Below, piece by piece: positions 8,341 through 17,297 of a DNA stretch of 64,000 nt; position 1 is the first letter of the stretch; each line of letters starts with the position of its first letter. The DNA lies in NCBI RefSeq assembly GCF_012275535.1, contig NZ_JAAVTK010000009.1:124001-188000 (forward strand). The letters run 5' to 3'. The stretch is from Hymenobacter artigasi (GTDB taxonomy: Bacteria > Bacteroidota > Bacteroidia > Cytophagales > Hymenobacteraceae). The notes beneath the pieces were generated by a model. That model saw only the letters and a program-made list of their open reading frames with translations, did not search any database and was not told where the DNA came from. A program made the translations under genes and the position numbers.

Positions 8341-9252
8341 ATGAAACTACATTTTCGCCCTTCTATGGCGGCGCTCGGGCTGCTGGCTTTCCTCACCAAC
8401 TGTGCTACTACCGTTACCGAGAAGGAAAAGCCGTCTAACACCAGCCAGCTGATGAACATGCCGGCGGCCTCCGACGCCCGCCGGCCCGACTCGACCGGCG
8501 CGGCCACTTCGGCCCCCGATGCCCGCACCACCGGCGAGGCCAATGGCATTGCCGCCACGCCCGCCACCGCCGTAGCCTCGGCCGCCGCGCTGGCCGCCGA
8601 CCGGCCCGACCCGAATGCGCTGTCGGCTTCGGCCGCCTCAGCCGAGCGTGAAAAGGAGAAGAAAATGACGGCCCTCGACTACCGCAACATGCTGGCCAAC
8701 GCCGATGCCATCATCAAAGTAGAGCCCAAAAACCCGGCCGCCTACCTGCAGCGGGCCAAGGCCAAAAGCTACCTCAAGGACTACGCGCAGGCGCTGCCCG
8801 ACTATGCCACGGCCATCAAATACCAGCGCAATAACCCCGACGCCTACTACAACCGGGGCGTGAACCGCCTGATGATGAAGCAGTACAAATCGGCGACCAG
8901 CGACTTTTCGGGCGCCATCAAGTACCGCGCCGATGACAAGGAATCATACTTCGGCCGGGGCGTGGCCAAGATGCAGATGTACCAGTACAAGTCGGCGGTA
9001 ATTGATTTCACCAAAGCCATTCAGCTCGATTCGACCTACGCCGATGCCTGGGAGTACCGGGGCATTAGCTACTCGTCGTTCGATAAGCTCTCCGAAGCCC
9101 GCCGCGACCTCGAAAAAGCCGCCACGCTGAACCCAGAAGCCGCCAAAAGCCTGAAGCGTTACGTGGGCAATGAGGAGGGCAAAGCGCCCATCAAGCCGAC
9201 CCCGGTGGCGCGCCCCGGCACGGGCTACCACCCCCGGCCCGGCCAGCACTAG
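8341..9252 (+). CDS. TPR-repeat lipoprotein
   Basis: The 303-residue product starts at 8341 (MKLHFRPSMAAL), because this gives a lipoprotein signal ending in FLTNC (Cys 21). An Ala/Ser/Thr/Pro-rich spacer runs to about residue 100. At least four tetratricopeptide-like units follow, marked by AYLQRAKAKSYLKDYAQALPD, AYYNRGVNRL, SYFGRGVAKM and AWEYRGISYS. A Pro-rich tail ends the protein. It is probably anchored in the envelope as a protein-interaction scaffold. No operon partner is seen: the next gene is convergent and separated by a hairpin repeat. Confidence 0.8.
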   Translation: MKLHFRPSMAALGLLAFLTNCATTVTEKEKPSNTSQLMNMPAASDARRPDSTGAATSAPDARTTGEANGIAATPATAVASAAALAADRPDPNALSASAASAEREKEKKMTALDYRNMLANADAIIKVEPKNPAAYLQRAKAKSYLKDYAQALPDYATAIKYQRNNPDAYYNRGVNRLMMKQYKSATSDFSGAIKYRADDKESYFGRGVAKMQMYQYKSAVIDFTKAIQLDSTYADAWEYRGISYSSFDKLSEARRDLEKAATLNPEAAKSLKRYVGNEEGKAPIKPTPVARPGTGYHPRPGQH

Positions 9253-9285
9253 CCAGTTTATTATCAGCTAACGAACCAAGCCTGG

Positions 9286-9388
9286 ACGTCATGCTGAGCA
9301 GAGCCGAAGCATCTCTACTGCACTAGTAAATCCTTTCGAATGGATTACTTACGCGGTAGAGATGCTTCGGCTCTGCTCAGCATGACGT
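9286..9388. repeat. Family A hairpin repeat, copy 1
   Basis: Perfect 33-nt arms at 9286-9318 and 9356-9388 around a 37-nt loop. The arm begins ACGTCATGCTGAGCAGAGCC and continues through CGAAGCATCTCTAC. It lies between convergent genes and probably helps end both transcripts. Other copies of the family are at 26775, 28083, 32644, 34041 and 55295. Confidence 0.85.
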
Positions 9389-9414
9389 TCTTTTTTTGTT
9401 CTTTCTCCACTCGC

Positions 9415-10650
9415 CTACTTGCCGCCAAATACCAGCTTGAAGTAGAAGCTCGGTTTCCGCAGCTGCTCGCGCAGGTCCAAATCCATAAACATCATGGAGA
9501 GCGTAGCCGCCAGCGTGGGGTTGCGGGCGGCGCGGTTGGCCACGATATTGAACAGGCTGGGAAAATTCAGCAGCCGCTGCATAACGGTGCTGATACGCAG
9601 CTCCTGCCACAAGCGGTTGTACACGGCTTTGTCGTAATTCTTTAGAAACTCAGGGCTGAAATCCTGCTTTTTCACCGCCTCCACGGCCCAGATGGCGGCG
9701 TGCCGCCCGCTCACCATGGCGTGCGAAATACCCTCGCCCGAAAACGGGTCGATGAGCGAGCCGGCATCGCCCAGCAGGCAGTAGCCGGCCCCCGACAGCG
9801 ACCGGCGCTTCGAGCCCAGCGGCAGGCCAAAGCCCTTGACCGGGCCCAGCCGCGTGGCCCCTGCGAAGCGCGGAGCCAGCGTGGGGTGGCTGGCCAGAAT
9901 CTCGTCGAGGCGCTGGCGCAGGTTGATTTTCTTATCGGAAACGGTTTTCGAGAGCATGCCCACGCCCACGTTGGCCTGGCCGTTGGGCAGCGGGAACACC
10001 CAGAGGTAGCCGGGCAGGAAATCCTTGATGAAGTGCAGCTCGATGAAATTATCAGGGCTCATGCCGCTCACGCCGTCGTAGTAGGTGCGCAGGCCGGCGC
10101 AGTGGTGGTCGGGCTCCAGGGCGTGGCCGGCCACTTTGCGGGCAAACTCCGATTGCGCGCCATTGGCCACCAGCAGCAGGCGGCAGGTGGCGATTTCCTG
10201 GCCGGCTTTATTGAATAATTGCCAGCCGGTGGGCGTGCGCTCGGTGCGGGCCACGTCCACGTTTTCGCGGAAGTCGATTTCCGGGCGCTGCCGCACTTCT
10301 TCGACCAGGAAATTATCGAAGTCGATGCGCTTGGCGACGTGGCCGGCGGTGGCATCGGCGGCTTTGTCGAATTTGGGCTTGAAGGGGATGCTGAGCTTGC
10401 GGCCGTTGGGCGCGATGAAGTCGATGCCCCAGCTGGGGATTTGCTGCGGGGAGGCGGCCAGCTTGGCGTGCAGGCCGGGCTCAATGCGCTTCAACTCGTT
10501 GATGACCTTGCCACTGAGGGCATCGCCGCAGGTTTTGTCGCGCGGGAAAGCGGCACGGTCCAGTAGCAGGCAGGGCTGGCCGGCGTTGGCGAGGTGCAGG
10601 GCGGCGGCGGCCCCGCCGGGGCCCGCGCCCAGGATGCAGATGTCGAACAT
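9415..10650 (-). CDS. Geranylgeranyl-reductase-family FAD oxidoreductase
   Basis: The 411-residue flavoprotein starts at the ATG giving MFDICILGAGPGG. It has the FAD dinucleotide motif GAGPGG (residues 8-13) and the PRDKTCGD motif (36-43) typical of the geranylgeranyl reductase / digeranylgeranylglycerophospholipid reductase branch. A second FAD segment reads CLLGDAGSLIDPFSGEG. In Bacteroidota such enzymes may reduce polyprenyl chains or act on other lipid substrates; the substrate here is unknown. The start codon lies one base from the end of a family B hairpin that fills the gap to the divergent fabG, leaving little room for a normal promoter. Confidence 0.8.
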   Translation of the reverse strand: MFDICILGAGPGGAAAALHLANAGQPCLLLDRAAFPRDKTCGDALSGKVINELKRIEPGLHAKLAASPQQIPSWGIDFIAPNGRKLSIPFKPKFDKAADATAGHVAKRIDFDNFLVEEVRQRPEIDFRENVDVARTERTPTGWQLFNKAGQEIATCRLLLVANGAQSEFARKVAGHALEPDHHCAGLRTYYDGVSGMSPDNFIELHFIKDFLPGYLWVFPLPNGQANVGVGMLSKTVSDKKINLRQRLDEILASHPTLAPRFAGATRLGPVKGFGLPLGSKRRSLSGAGYCLLGDAGSLIDPFSGEGISHAMVSGRHAAIWAVEAVKKQDFSPEFLKNYDKAVYNRLWQELRISTVMQRLLNFPSLFNIVANRAARNPTLAATLSMMFMDLDLREQLRKPSFYFKLVFGGK

Positions 10651-10651
10651 T

Positions 10652-10731
10652 TGTGAGGTAAGCTTTAGCTTGCCGTGGGCCGGCAGCCTATTTCCTGGGG
10701 CAAAGGACGGCAAGCTAAAGCTTACCTCACA
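10652..10731. repeat. Family B hairpin repeat, copy 1 (in a divergent promoter region)
   Basis: Perfect 25-nt arms at 10652-10676 and 10707-10731 (core GGTAAGCTTTAGCTTGCCGT). It occupies nearly all of the 94 bp between the divergent starts of the flavoprotein (10650) and fabG (10745). Other copies lie at 19381, 21392 and 36183. Confidence 0.85.
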
Positions 10732-10744
10732 TTACCTTCGCCCC

Positions 10745-11494
10745 ATGACCAACACACTCACCGGAAAAGTAGCCCTCGTAACGGGCGCTTCCAAAGGAAT
10801 TGGCCGCGCCATCGCGGCGCATTTCGCCCAGCTCGGCGCCGATGTCGCCTTCACGTATTTGTCCTCGGTTGAAAAAGGCCAGGCCCTCGAAACCGAGCTA
10901 TCGGCCAATGGTACCAAGGTAAAAGGCTACCGCTCCGACGCCTCGGACTACGCCCAAGCCGAGAAGCTGATTGAAGACGTAGTGGCCGATTTCGGCAAGC
11001 TCGATATCCTCGTCAACAACGCCGGTATCACGCAGGACGGCCTGCTCATGCGCATGAGCGAGCAGCAGTGGGACAACGTGATGAACGTGAACCTTAAATC
11101 CGTCTTCAACCTCACCAAAGCCGCCACCAAACCCATGATGCGCGCCAAATCCGGCTCCATCATCAACATGACCAGCGTGGTGGGCATCAAGGGCAACGCC
11201 GGGCAGGCCAACTACGCCGCTAGCAAGGCCGGCATCATCGGCTTCACCAAGTCGGTGGCCCTGGAGCTGGGCTCGCGCAACATCCGCTGCAATGCCGTGG
11301 CCCCGGGCTTCATCGAAACCGAAATGACCGATGCCCTCGACCCCAAGCAGGTAGACGAGTGGCGCAAGGCCATCCCGCTGAAACGCGGCGGCCGGCCGGA
11401 GGACGTGGCGAAGGCCACGGCGTTTCTGGCCTCGGATGATTCGAGCTACATCACCGGGCAAGTGCTGCAGGTGGATGGCGGGATGCTGACGTAG
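10745..11494 (+). CDS. fabG: 3-oxoacyl-[acyl-carrier-protein] reductase
   Basis: NADPH-dependent reductase of the fatty acid elongation cycle, a short-chain dehydrogenase. The 249-residue protein starts at the ATG giving MTNTLTGKVALVTGASKGIG. It has the cofactor motif GASKGIG (14-20), NNAG (91-94) and the catalytic S144, Y157, K161 (YAASK). The C-terminus DVAKATAFLASDDSSYITGQ is typical of FabG, which supports this assignment over a generic SDR. A longer open frame reaches upstream through the hairpin repeat and antisense to the neighbour, and is not used. A TACCTTCG element at 10733-10740, immediately outside the hairpin, is the only promoter-like sequence seen. Confidence 0.93.
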   Translation: MTNTLTGKVALVTGASKGIGRAIAAHFAQLGADVAFTYLSSVEKGQALETELSANGTKVKGYRSDASDYAQAEKLIEDVVADFGKLDILVNNAGITQDGLLMRMSEQQWDNVMNVNLKSVFNLTKAATKPMMRAKSGSIINMTSVVGIKGNAGQANYAASKAGIIGFTKSVALELGSRNIRCNAVAPGFIETEMTDALDPKQVDEWRKAIPLKRGGRPEDVAKATAFLASDDSSYITGQVLQVDGGMLT

Positions 11495-11554
11495 GGAAAA
11501 ATCAATGGCGGGCATCATATGGTTGCCCGCCGCTTTTTAATACACCGTTGACTT

Positions 11555-12691
11555 ATGCTGTCTCTACCTGAACTCGCTGCATTTTTGCAAAACGCGCATT
11601 GGCCGCAAATACAAGAGCGACGACCAACATTCTTCTCTATTGCGGGCTTTCCGCATTACGAGAACGTAATGAGCAATGTATATCAGTTCTTTTTTAGCAC
11701 AGAAAGTCCGCATGACTTAGGCAGCTTATGCATGGACGCGCTTGGTGATGTAATTCAAGGGCAAAGCAATATTGTGCCGTGGCCAGAAAATGAGTTTCGG
11801 CGCACCCATGCTAGACGGGAGCTTCGCACCGACAACGATAAGCGGCTGGATATTTTGCTGCATAATGGTTCGGACGAAGACGAATGGCAGAGCGCAAGTA
11901 CATTGGTGCTCATTGAAAATAAAGTGTACCATTGGCTAGCAAATGATTTGGGCGAATACTGGCAATTTGCGGGGAAGCAAAATCCATCTTGCACAAGAAT
12001 TGGGATTGTATTAGGCCTAAAGCGAGAAGACATTCCTGAACCGTGGCAGAAGGATTGGATAGCAGTAACCCATCTTGAGTGGGCGCAGGCAATAGAAAAG
12101 CGGCTTGGTGCCTACATATATCGTGCGGAGTCTCGCTATGTCACATTGTTATTGGAATTAATAGAAAACATCCGCCACATGAGTGCAACTGAGAATTTCC
12201 AGCAATTACAATTCTTCCAGCAGAACCGAGCCGCAATATTTCAGGCCGAGCAAATCAGAAGAGATGCTTTCTTGCAGTTTCCTGAAGCGTTGAGGCAATC
12301 GTTACCCGGCTATGATATGGCAGGCAGTAAGTCTGAAAGCAATCAAGGCTGGCTTGTTATTTACCGACGAGGCAGTAACCGCTTTAAGTATGTCCTCTCA
12401 TATTACGAATTATTTCACGAAGGCACGAAAACTCCTACTTACAGAATCCAACTAGTAGGCGCATCGGTGCCAGCAGAAGAAGCCCAAAAAACCCAGGCTA
12501 CTCTGCTGACGGAGGAGCATTCCCAATACCGGCATTTTGAAGTGGATGACAATAATCCGCACCACGTCTTAACTAAAACTTACCCGTTGCAATCAAGCAG
12601 CTCAAAACCGTTGCATGAAATAATTATTACTAGCTTAAAGGACGACTGGCAGCCCCTTGAGAAATTATGGTTAAACCAGCCCGAAACATGA
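11555..12691 (+). CDS. PD-(D/E)XK nuclease-superfamily protein, AT-rich
   Basis: The 378-residue soluble protein shows the PD-(D/E)XK core: D99 in DKRLDILL, then E121-x-K123 in LVLIENKVYH. It is followed by helical regions with LGEYWQFAGKQNP and a C-terminal mixed region. The family appears in restriction-like and phage-defence settings, but no methylase or other defence gene is next to it. GC is well below the flanking fabG and YiiX-type genes, indicating recent acquisition. Its stop overlaps the next gene's start (ATGA at 12688-12691), so the two may be translated together despite their different base composition. It may be a nuclease, or an inactive member; the target is unknown. Confidence 0.75.
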   Translation: MLSLPELAAFLQNAHWPQIQERRPTFFSIAGFPHYENVMSNVYQFFFSTESPHDLGSLCMDALGDVIQGQSNIVPWPENEFRRTHARRELRTDNDKRLDILLHNGSDEDEWQSASTLVLIENKVYHWLANDLGEYWQFAGKQNPSCTRIGIVLGLKREDIPEPWQKDWIAVTHLEWAQAIEKRLGAYIYRAESRYVTLLLELIENIRHMSATENFQQLQFFQQNRAAIFQAEQIRRDAFLQFPEALRQSLPGYDMAGSKSESNQGWLVIYRRGSNRFKYVLSYYELFHEGTKTPTYRIQLVGASVPAEEAQKTQATLLTEEHSQYRHFEVDDNNPHHVLTKTYPLQSSSSKPLHEIIITSLKDDWQPLEKLWLNQPET

Positions 12692-13362
12692 CCCGCTGGC
12701 TCCTCCCCTTTCTGCTTCCGGCCACCGTAGCCATCGCCGCCTACCCGCGCCTGCACCGCCGCCTGCTCCGCTACCAGAGCCACCGCGCCGCTGAAGCCGC
12801 CACCGCCCAAATCGCGCCCCAGCTCCGCGACGGCGACCTGATTTTCCATACCTCCCTCTCGGCTCAGAGCCGGGCCATTCAGCTGGCCACGCACTCGGCC
12901 TGGAGCCACTGTGGCATCGTGTATAAAGATGGCGCAAACTGGCAGGTGTTCGAAGCCGTGCAGCCGGTGAAGCGCACGCCGCTGGCCGATTGGGTGGCGC
13001 GGGGCCAGGGCGGCCACTTCGTAACCAAGCGGCTGCGCAATGCGGCCACCGTGCTCACACCCGCCGCGCTGGCCCGCCTGAAGGAGGCAGGGAAGCCCAT
13101 GCTGGGGCATAATTACGACCTGTATTTCGGCTGGTCCGACGACCGGATTTACTGCTCCGAGCTCATCTGGAAGGTGTATGAGCGCAGCCTCGGCCGGCGA
13201 CTGGGGCAGCTCCAGCATCTGCGCGACTTCGACCTGAGCCACCCTGCCGTGCAGGCCAAGCTGCGCGAGCGCTACGGCAACAGCTTGCCGCTGAACGAAA
13301 AGGTGATTTCGCCGGTCAGCATTTTCAATAGTCCCGAGTTGGTGACGGTACTCACTCGCTAA
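12688..13362 (+). CDS. YiiX/YebB-like permuted NlpC/P60-fold hydrolase
   Basis: The 224-residue protein starts at the ATGA overlap with the upstream gene. A start at 12667 (MVKPARN) is also possible. A short N-terminal hydrophobic helix (residues 4-19) suggests a membrane anchor or export. The catalytic pattern is that of the circularly permuted papain-like YiiX group: His 74 in SAWSHCGIVYK comes before Cys 156 in DRIYCSELIW. Known members are proposed to cut amide or lipid-linked substrates; the substrate here is unknown. Its stop overlaps by 4 bases, tail to tail, with the large T9SS protein gene, leaving no room for a terminator. Confidence 0.8.
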   Translation: MTRWLLPFLLPATVAIAAYPRLHRRLLRYQSHRAAEAATAQIAPQLRDGDLIFHTSLSAQSRAIQLATHSAWSHCGIVYKDGANWQVFEAVQPVKRTPLADWVARGQGGHFVTKRLRNAATVLTPAALARLKEAGKPMLGHNYDLYFGWSDDRIYCSELIWKVYERSLGRRLGQLQHLRDFDLSHPAVQAKLRERYGNSLPLNEKVISPVSIFNSPELVTVLTR

Positions 13363-16300
13363 GGCCGCACCAGCTTGATTTGGGCGCGCTGATTCTGGCC
13401 CTTTAGCAGCAGGTAATACAGGCCGGAAGCGGTTAGCTGGCGGGAGAAATCGAGCTGCTGGGCAGGCCCGGCCAGCTGGCCGCTCGCCAGCGTAGCGCCT
13501 ACCCCCGACACCAGCGAATACACCACCGGACCCTGAAAATCATCGGGCAGCAGCACCCACAACCGGCCATCGCTGCTGGGGTTGGGGTATACCTGAGGCG
13601 TGGCAATGCCTGCGGGGCCGCTCAACCGGCTTTCGGCCTGGCTGCTGCCGGTTGCCGGGTCTGGCTGTGCCATGCTGCTGAAATCAGTGGCCAGGGTGAT
13701 TCTGGCCGCGCCGGCGGTATTCTGACGCCACACTTCAATTCCCGATAGGTTGGCATAGCCCCCGGCGGTACTCACCACCAACGTGCCATTGCTGGCAACG
13801 GTGGTGGTGTAAGGCCCCAGCCGGCTCCAGCTCCCGGCCGGCCCGCTGTTGTATTTGGACAGCACCAGCTGGCCCTGCACGCGCACATCGAATATTTCTG
13901 GGTTGTTGTCTTCCCACACGTAGGCATACACGGCGTAGGTGCCCGCCGGCACATTGCGCAGCGTCGCATCGAGGCTGGGGCCGTACACCGACGAGCGAAT
14001 CATGCTGGCCCGTGGGGCATCGGTAGCCGGATTAAGGGGGATATTTTGATTCGCAAACCGAGTGCCCGTGACGGTGAAGTTGGCCGCCCCCGTGGCGGCT
14101 TCCCAATTCTGGCCGTCGAGCACCAGCGCATTGCCGTTGATATTTAAGGCCCGGTAAAACGCTAATCCCGTGCCGCTAACAGCCGTGAAGGTGGCGGTAA
14201 TGGCCCTATTGGCCGTCATGGTCACCGTGAGCGGATTAGTGTTGCCCGTGGCGTCGCCACTCCAGCCGGCGAAGGTGAAGCCCGCCCCGGCTGTGGCCGT
14301 CAGGCTCACCGTGCTACCGCTGGGGTAAGTGGCCTGATTCGGGGTTTTTGTTACCGTGCCACTGCCCACCGTGGTCACCGTCAGCGTGTAGGTCGTGGCT
14401 GGGGTGGCGGTAAAGGTGGCCGTGATGTTTTTATTCCCGGTCATTGGCACCGATAAGGGATTGGCTGTGCCCGAGGCATCGCCACTCCAGCCGCTGAATT
14501 GGTAGCCGGCGGCGGGCGTGGCCGTCAGGCTCACCGTGCTGCCGCTGGGGTAGGTGGCCTGATTCGGGTTTTTCGCTACCGTGCCACTGCCCACCGTGCC
14601 GATGGTGAGGGAGTAGCTGGCAGCGGCCGTCTGGTTTGTGACGCTGAAGCTGATGCTGAGGGGCGTGCCAGCCGTGCCACCGCCACCGCCAGCGGTGTAA
14701 GGCGTAGCCGTGAGGGTATAGTTGCCGACTCCCGGCGTCCAGGAATTATAAACGCCAGCGCCGTTGTCACCAAACAGCACGTAGGGCGCTACCGACTCGG
14801 TCTGGCTCCGGGCAGTGGCCCCGCCGAGGACGAGAACGACACTGCCCACCGTGGCCGGGTTGGTATTGGCCCGAATGTTCAGGCGAGTAGTAGGCAAGGT
14901 GGCCAGGTTGAGGGTGGTTCCGGGGGCCAGGGCCTGAATGTCGCCCCCCGTGTCGGCATTCACCAGGGTGTAGCTCGTCACGCTTTGCCCGGCCGGTGCG
15001 GCGGTGAAAGTGGCCGTGATGCTTTTGTTAGCCGTCATGGTCACCGTGAGCGGATTGGTGCTGCCCGTGGCATCGCCGCTCCAGCCGGCGAAGGTGAAGC
15101 CGGCGGCGGGCGTGGCCGTCAGGCTCACCGTACTGCCACTGGGATAAGTGGCCTGATTCGGGTTTTTCACTACCGTGCCGCTGCCGGTAGTGTTGGTGGT
15201 CAGCGTGTAGCCGGCAGCCGGGGCAGTGGTGAAAGTGGCGGTTATGTTCTTGTTGGCCGTCATCGTCACCGTCAGGGGGTTGGTGGTGCCAGAGGCGTCG
15301 CCACTCCAGCCGCTGAACTGAAAACCGGCCGCTGGGGTGGCCGTTACCGTCACACTGCTGCCGCTGGCATATGCCGCCTGGTTCGGGCTCTTACTCACCG
15401 TGCCGCTGCCGGTGGCAGCAACCGTGAGCGAGTACGTGGTCGGATTAGTGCTGCCGCTCACCTGGTTATAGGCCACCTGCTGCAAGGCCACGGCATCGGC
15501 CGGCGCAATGCCCAGGTCGGCGGCGGCGAGTTCCCCGGCCCCCAGAGAGCGTGGGTCAACCCCCGTAATTTGTTGAAGCAACACACAGGCGCTCAGGTAT
15601 GAGCCCCATTTGCTGGCGTGGAAGTAGCTGGACCACAAGTCGAGCTGCCCGGCCGTGGGCGTGTAGGGATTGGACATGGCCACGCCCGTTTGCATGGCCA
15701 ACTGCCAGGCATCACCCACGGGAGCCACCGCTTCGAAACGCCCATTCTGCGCAAATACCTGGTAATAGGCATTGTGCAGGTCGGTTCCCATGGCCGTAAT
15801 GGGCTGGCCCGAATACGGCTGGCCGGCCGGATACGTCAGGTCGGCGCGCGCCCAGGTTTCGTACAGGTAGATTTTTGCGGCGGCGTTCACCGAATGAATC
15901 GCCTGCTCGAGCTGCGTGGAATAATTGGAAAAATCGGCCTGATTGCCGCCTTTGTTCGCCGGCAACGGTCCCGTACTTAATTCCTGCAGCACCACTTTGT
16001 CCCATTGGGCCTGCCGGATAACCGTGAGGGCATTGGTGTAGTGGTAGGTCAGGTCTACCCCGTTAATGGCCTCGATGTGCACTTCGTAGGCCAGCCCGGC
16101 CTCGTCGGCGAACTTCTTGAAAATGCCCGGCACCCCGCCCCAGGGTCCCGAGTCGTCGCTTTCGTGCCGGGGAGAATTGGTGGGCAGCCCGTAGTTTTCG
16201 TCCGTCAGGGCGGCGGCGTTGTATTTAAGCACCGGGGCAATGTAACCGTGCGTAAAGCTGTTGCCCACAAACAAAATGCGGGTTTGGGCCAATGCTGGCG

Positions 16301-16385
16301 CGGCGGGCATTAGCAGGCCCACAACCAGCAATAGTTTCAGCAGATAACGGCTGCTGAAACGCAGGGAGAGAAAATTGACTACCAT
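13359..16385 (-). CDS. T9SS-exported SGNH hydrolase with four InlB-type repeats
   Basis: 1008 residues. In order: signal peptide (1-34); an SGNH-type hydrolase domain, DUF4886-like, with the nucleophile Ser 43 in GNSFT and a late His in YFHASKWGSYL (to about residue 300); two beta repeats of about 74 residues (GSGTV..NPNQA..GS, GWSGDA, NPLTVTMTANK); an unrelated beta domain (about 465-585); two more such repeats (to about 738); a malectin-like carbohydrate-binding region (about 742-900); and a type IX sorting domain (PQVYPNPSSDG..., final 80 residues). It is probably anchored at the surface or released as a carbohydrate esterase. The repeats are close at DNA level, inviting recombination. Its 3' end overlaps the convergent YiiX-type gene by 4 bases. 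Confidence 0.85.
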   Translation of the reverse strand: MVVNFLSLRFSSRYLLKLLLVVGLLMPAAPALAQTRILFVGNSFTHGYIAPVLKYNAAALTDENYGLPTNSPRHESDDSGPWGGVPGIFKKFADEAGLAYEVHIEAINGVDLTYHYTNALTVIRQAQWDKVVLQELSTGPLPANKGGNQADFSNYSTQLEQAIHSVNAAAKIYLYETWARADLTYPAGQPYSGQPITAMGTDLHNAYYQVFAQNGRFEAVAPVGDAWQLAMQTGVAMSNPYTPTAGQLDLWSSYFHASKWGSYLSACVLLQQITGVDPRSLGAGELAAADLGIAPADAVALQQVAYNQVSGSTNPTTYSLTVAATGSGTVSKSPNQAAYASGSSVTVTATPAAGFQFSGWSGDASGTTNPLTVTMTANKNITATFTTAPAAGYTLTTNTTGSGTVVKNPNQATYPSGSTVSLTATPAAGFTFAGWSGDATGSTNPLTVTMTANKSITATFTAAPAGQSVTSYTLVNADTGGDIQALAPGTTLNLATLPTTRLNIRANTNPATVGSVVLVLGGATARSQTESVAPYVLFGDNGAGVYNSWTPGVGNYTLTATPYTAGGGGGTAGTPLSISFSVTNQTAAASYSLTIGTVGSGTVAKNPNQATYPSGSTVSLTATPAAGYQFSGWSGDASGTANPLSVPMTGNKNITATFTATPATTYTLTVTTVGSGTVTKTPNQATYPSGSTVSLTATAGAGFTFAGWSGDATGNTNPLTVTMTANRAITATFTAVSGTGLAFYRALNINGNALVLDGQNWEAATGAANFTVTGTRFANQNIPLNPATDAPRASMIRSSVYGPSLDATLRNVPAGTYAVYAYVWEDNNPEIFDVRVQGQLVLSKYNSGPAGSWSRLGPYTTTVASNGTLVVSTAGGYANLSGIEVWRQNTAGAARITLATDFSSMAQPDPATGSSQAESRLSGPAGIATPQVYPNPSSDGRLWVLLPDDFQGPVVYSLVSGVGATLASGQLAGPAQQLDFSRQLTASGLYYLLLKGQNQRAQIKLVRP

Positions 16386-17297
16386 AGCAAAAACATGTTA
16401 CAGGTAAAAAAGTCAGTTAAGCACCTATTCAGCAAGCAATAAAATATCCTGCTTCGCCTGGCAGACGCGTGCCGGAGCACGACCGGTCGAGCTATTCCCC
16501 GACACCCTTCAAGTGGCCCACCCGGCTGCCCGATGCGCAGGAGCATACCCATGCCAGCCGGGCACTGGCAATCAGGCCAAATCGCCACGGCAGGAAAAAT
16601 GCGGGGTTGTAGTAGCCGCACACGGCCCGCCTGCCACTGCGCCCATGGGCAGCCGAGAAGTATTTGACAGTTGATTCGTCAGACTGCCCGGCAAAGCACC
16701 GGGCCAGTCTGGTCCGGTGCTTTGCCGGTGGTTGCAGTGCGTACTAGCAAATTGAATCTATGCAGACTTCAATTTTCCTTCCCAATCGAAATGGGAATCA
16801 CATTATTCACTCTCGTCACGCCGGTAACTTTTGTGCCAGGGGTTGCAGTTAGCTGCTGGTTGTTGCTCGTCCTAAAAAACGGCACGCAAGCGTTAAACTA
16901 GCAGTTGAGCAGCACCCAAAACAGCAGCCCCAAACGCTACTGCGTAACAGCAGCTATTAATCGCCTTCACCCTCGAACGCACTGCGGTGCTTACCAGACT
17001 GCTTCCAACAGGCAAACCGAATAACACGCAATAGTCAAGGTGATTGTATTAGTCCAATAATTAGCTTTTCATAAGCAATGGCTAATTACGATATATATAG
17101 ATTAATGTTTTATTATTCGATTTTATTCATGCTTGTAAGCGACACTTACCGCGCAGCGGGCCGAAACCCGTAATTTCGTTGGGTAAGCTTTCTCATTTTG
17201 CGCCCCTCCTCCCCCGGCGGCTTCCGCTGCGCTGGGTACTGGCCGAAACTTTGGCGGCGCGGGCCGACCTTTAGCCCTGATTCAATCCGACTTTCGT
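16386..17297. other. Gene-free intergenic region
   Basis: About 0.9 kb without a believable gene. The short open frames here (for example 16671-16901 +) lack conserved features. It holds a perfect 15-bp hairpin at 16688-16702/16714-16728 (CCGGCAAAGCACCGG and its complement), preceded by TTGACA. There is also an AT-rich tract from about 17040 to 17140 with an inverted TAATTAGC/GCTAATTA pair. It is probably a divergent regulatory region or the residue of decayed sequence between the T9SS protein and the VWA gene. Confidence 0.5.

Noticed and set aside
9286..9388. Family A hairpins as ordinary rho-independent terminators only
   Set aside because: Arms of 24-41 nt, loops of 19-44 nt, no T tract and sequence relatedness among copies are beyond simple terminators, although a termination role remains possible.
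14161..15449. Regular repeats resembling a CRISPR array
   Set aside because: Repeat units are about 220 bp, in frame, and encode InlB-type domains with conserved residues. There are no short spacers and no cas genes.
16671..16901. 76-residue plus-strand frame in the gene-free gap
   Set aside because: No conserved motif, composition unlike coding sequence, and it runs across the hairpin at 16688-16728.
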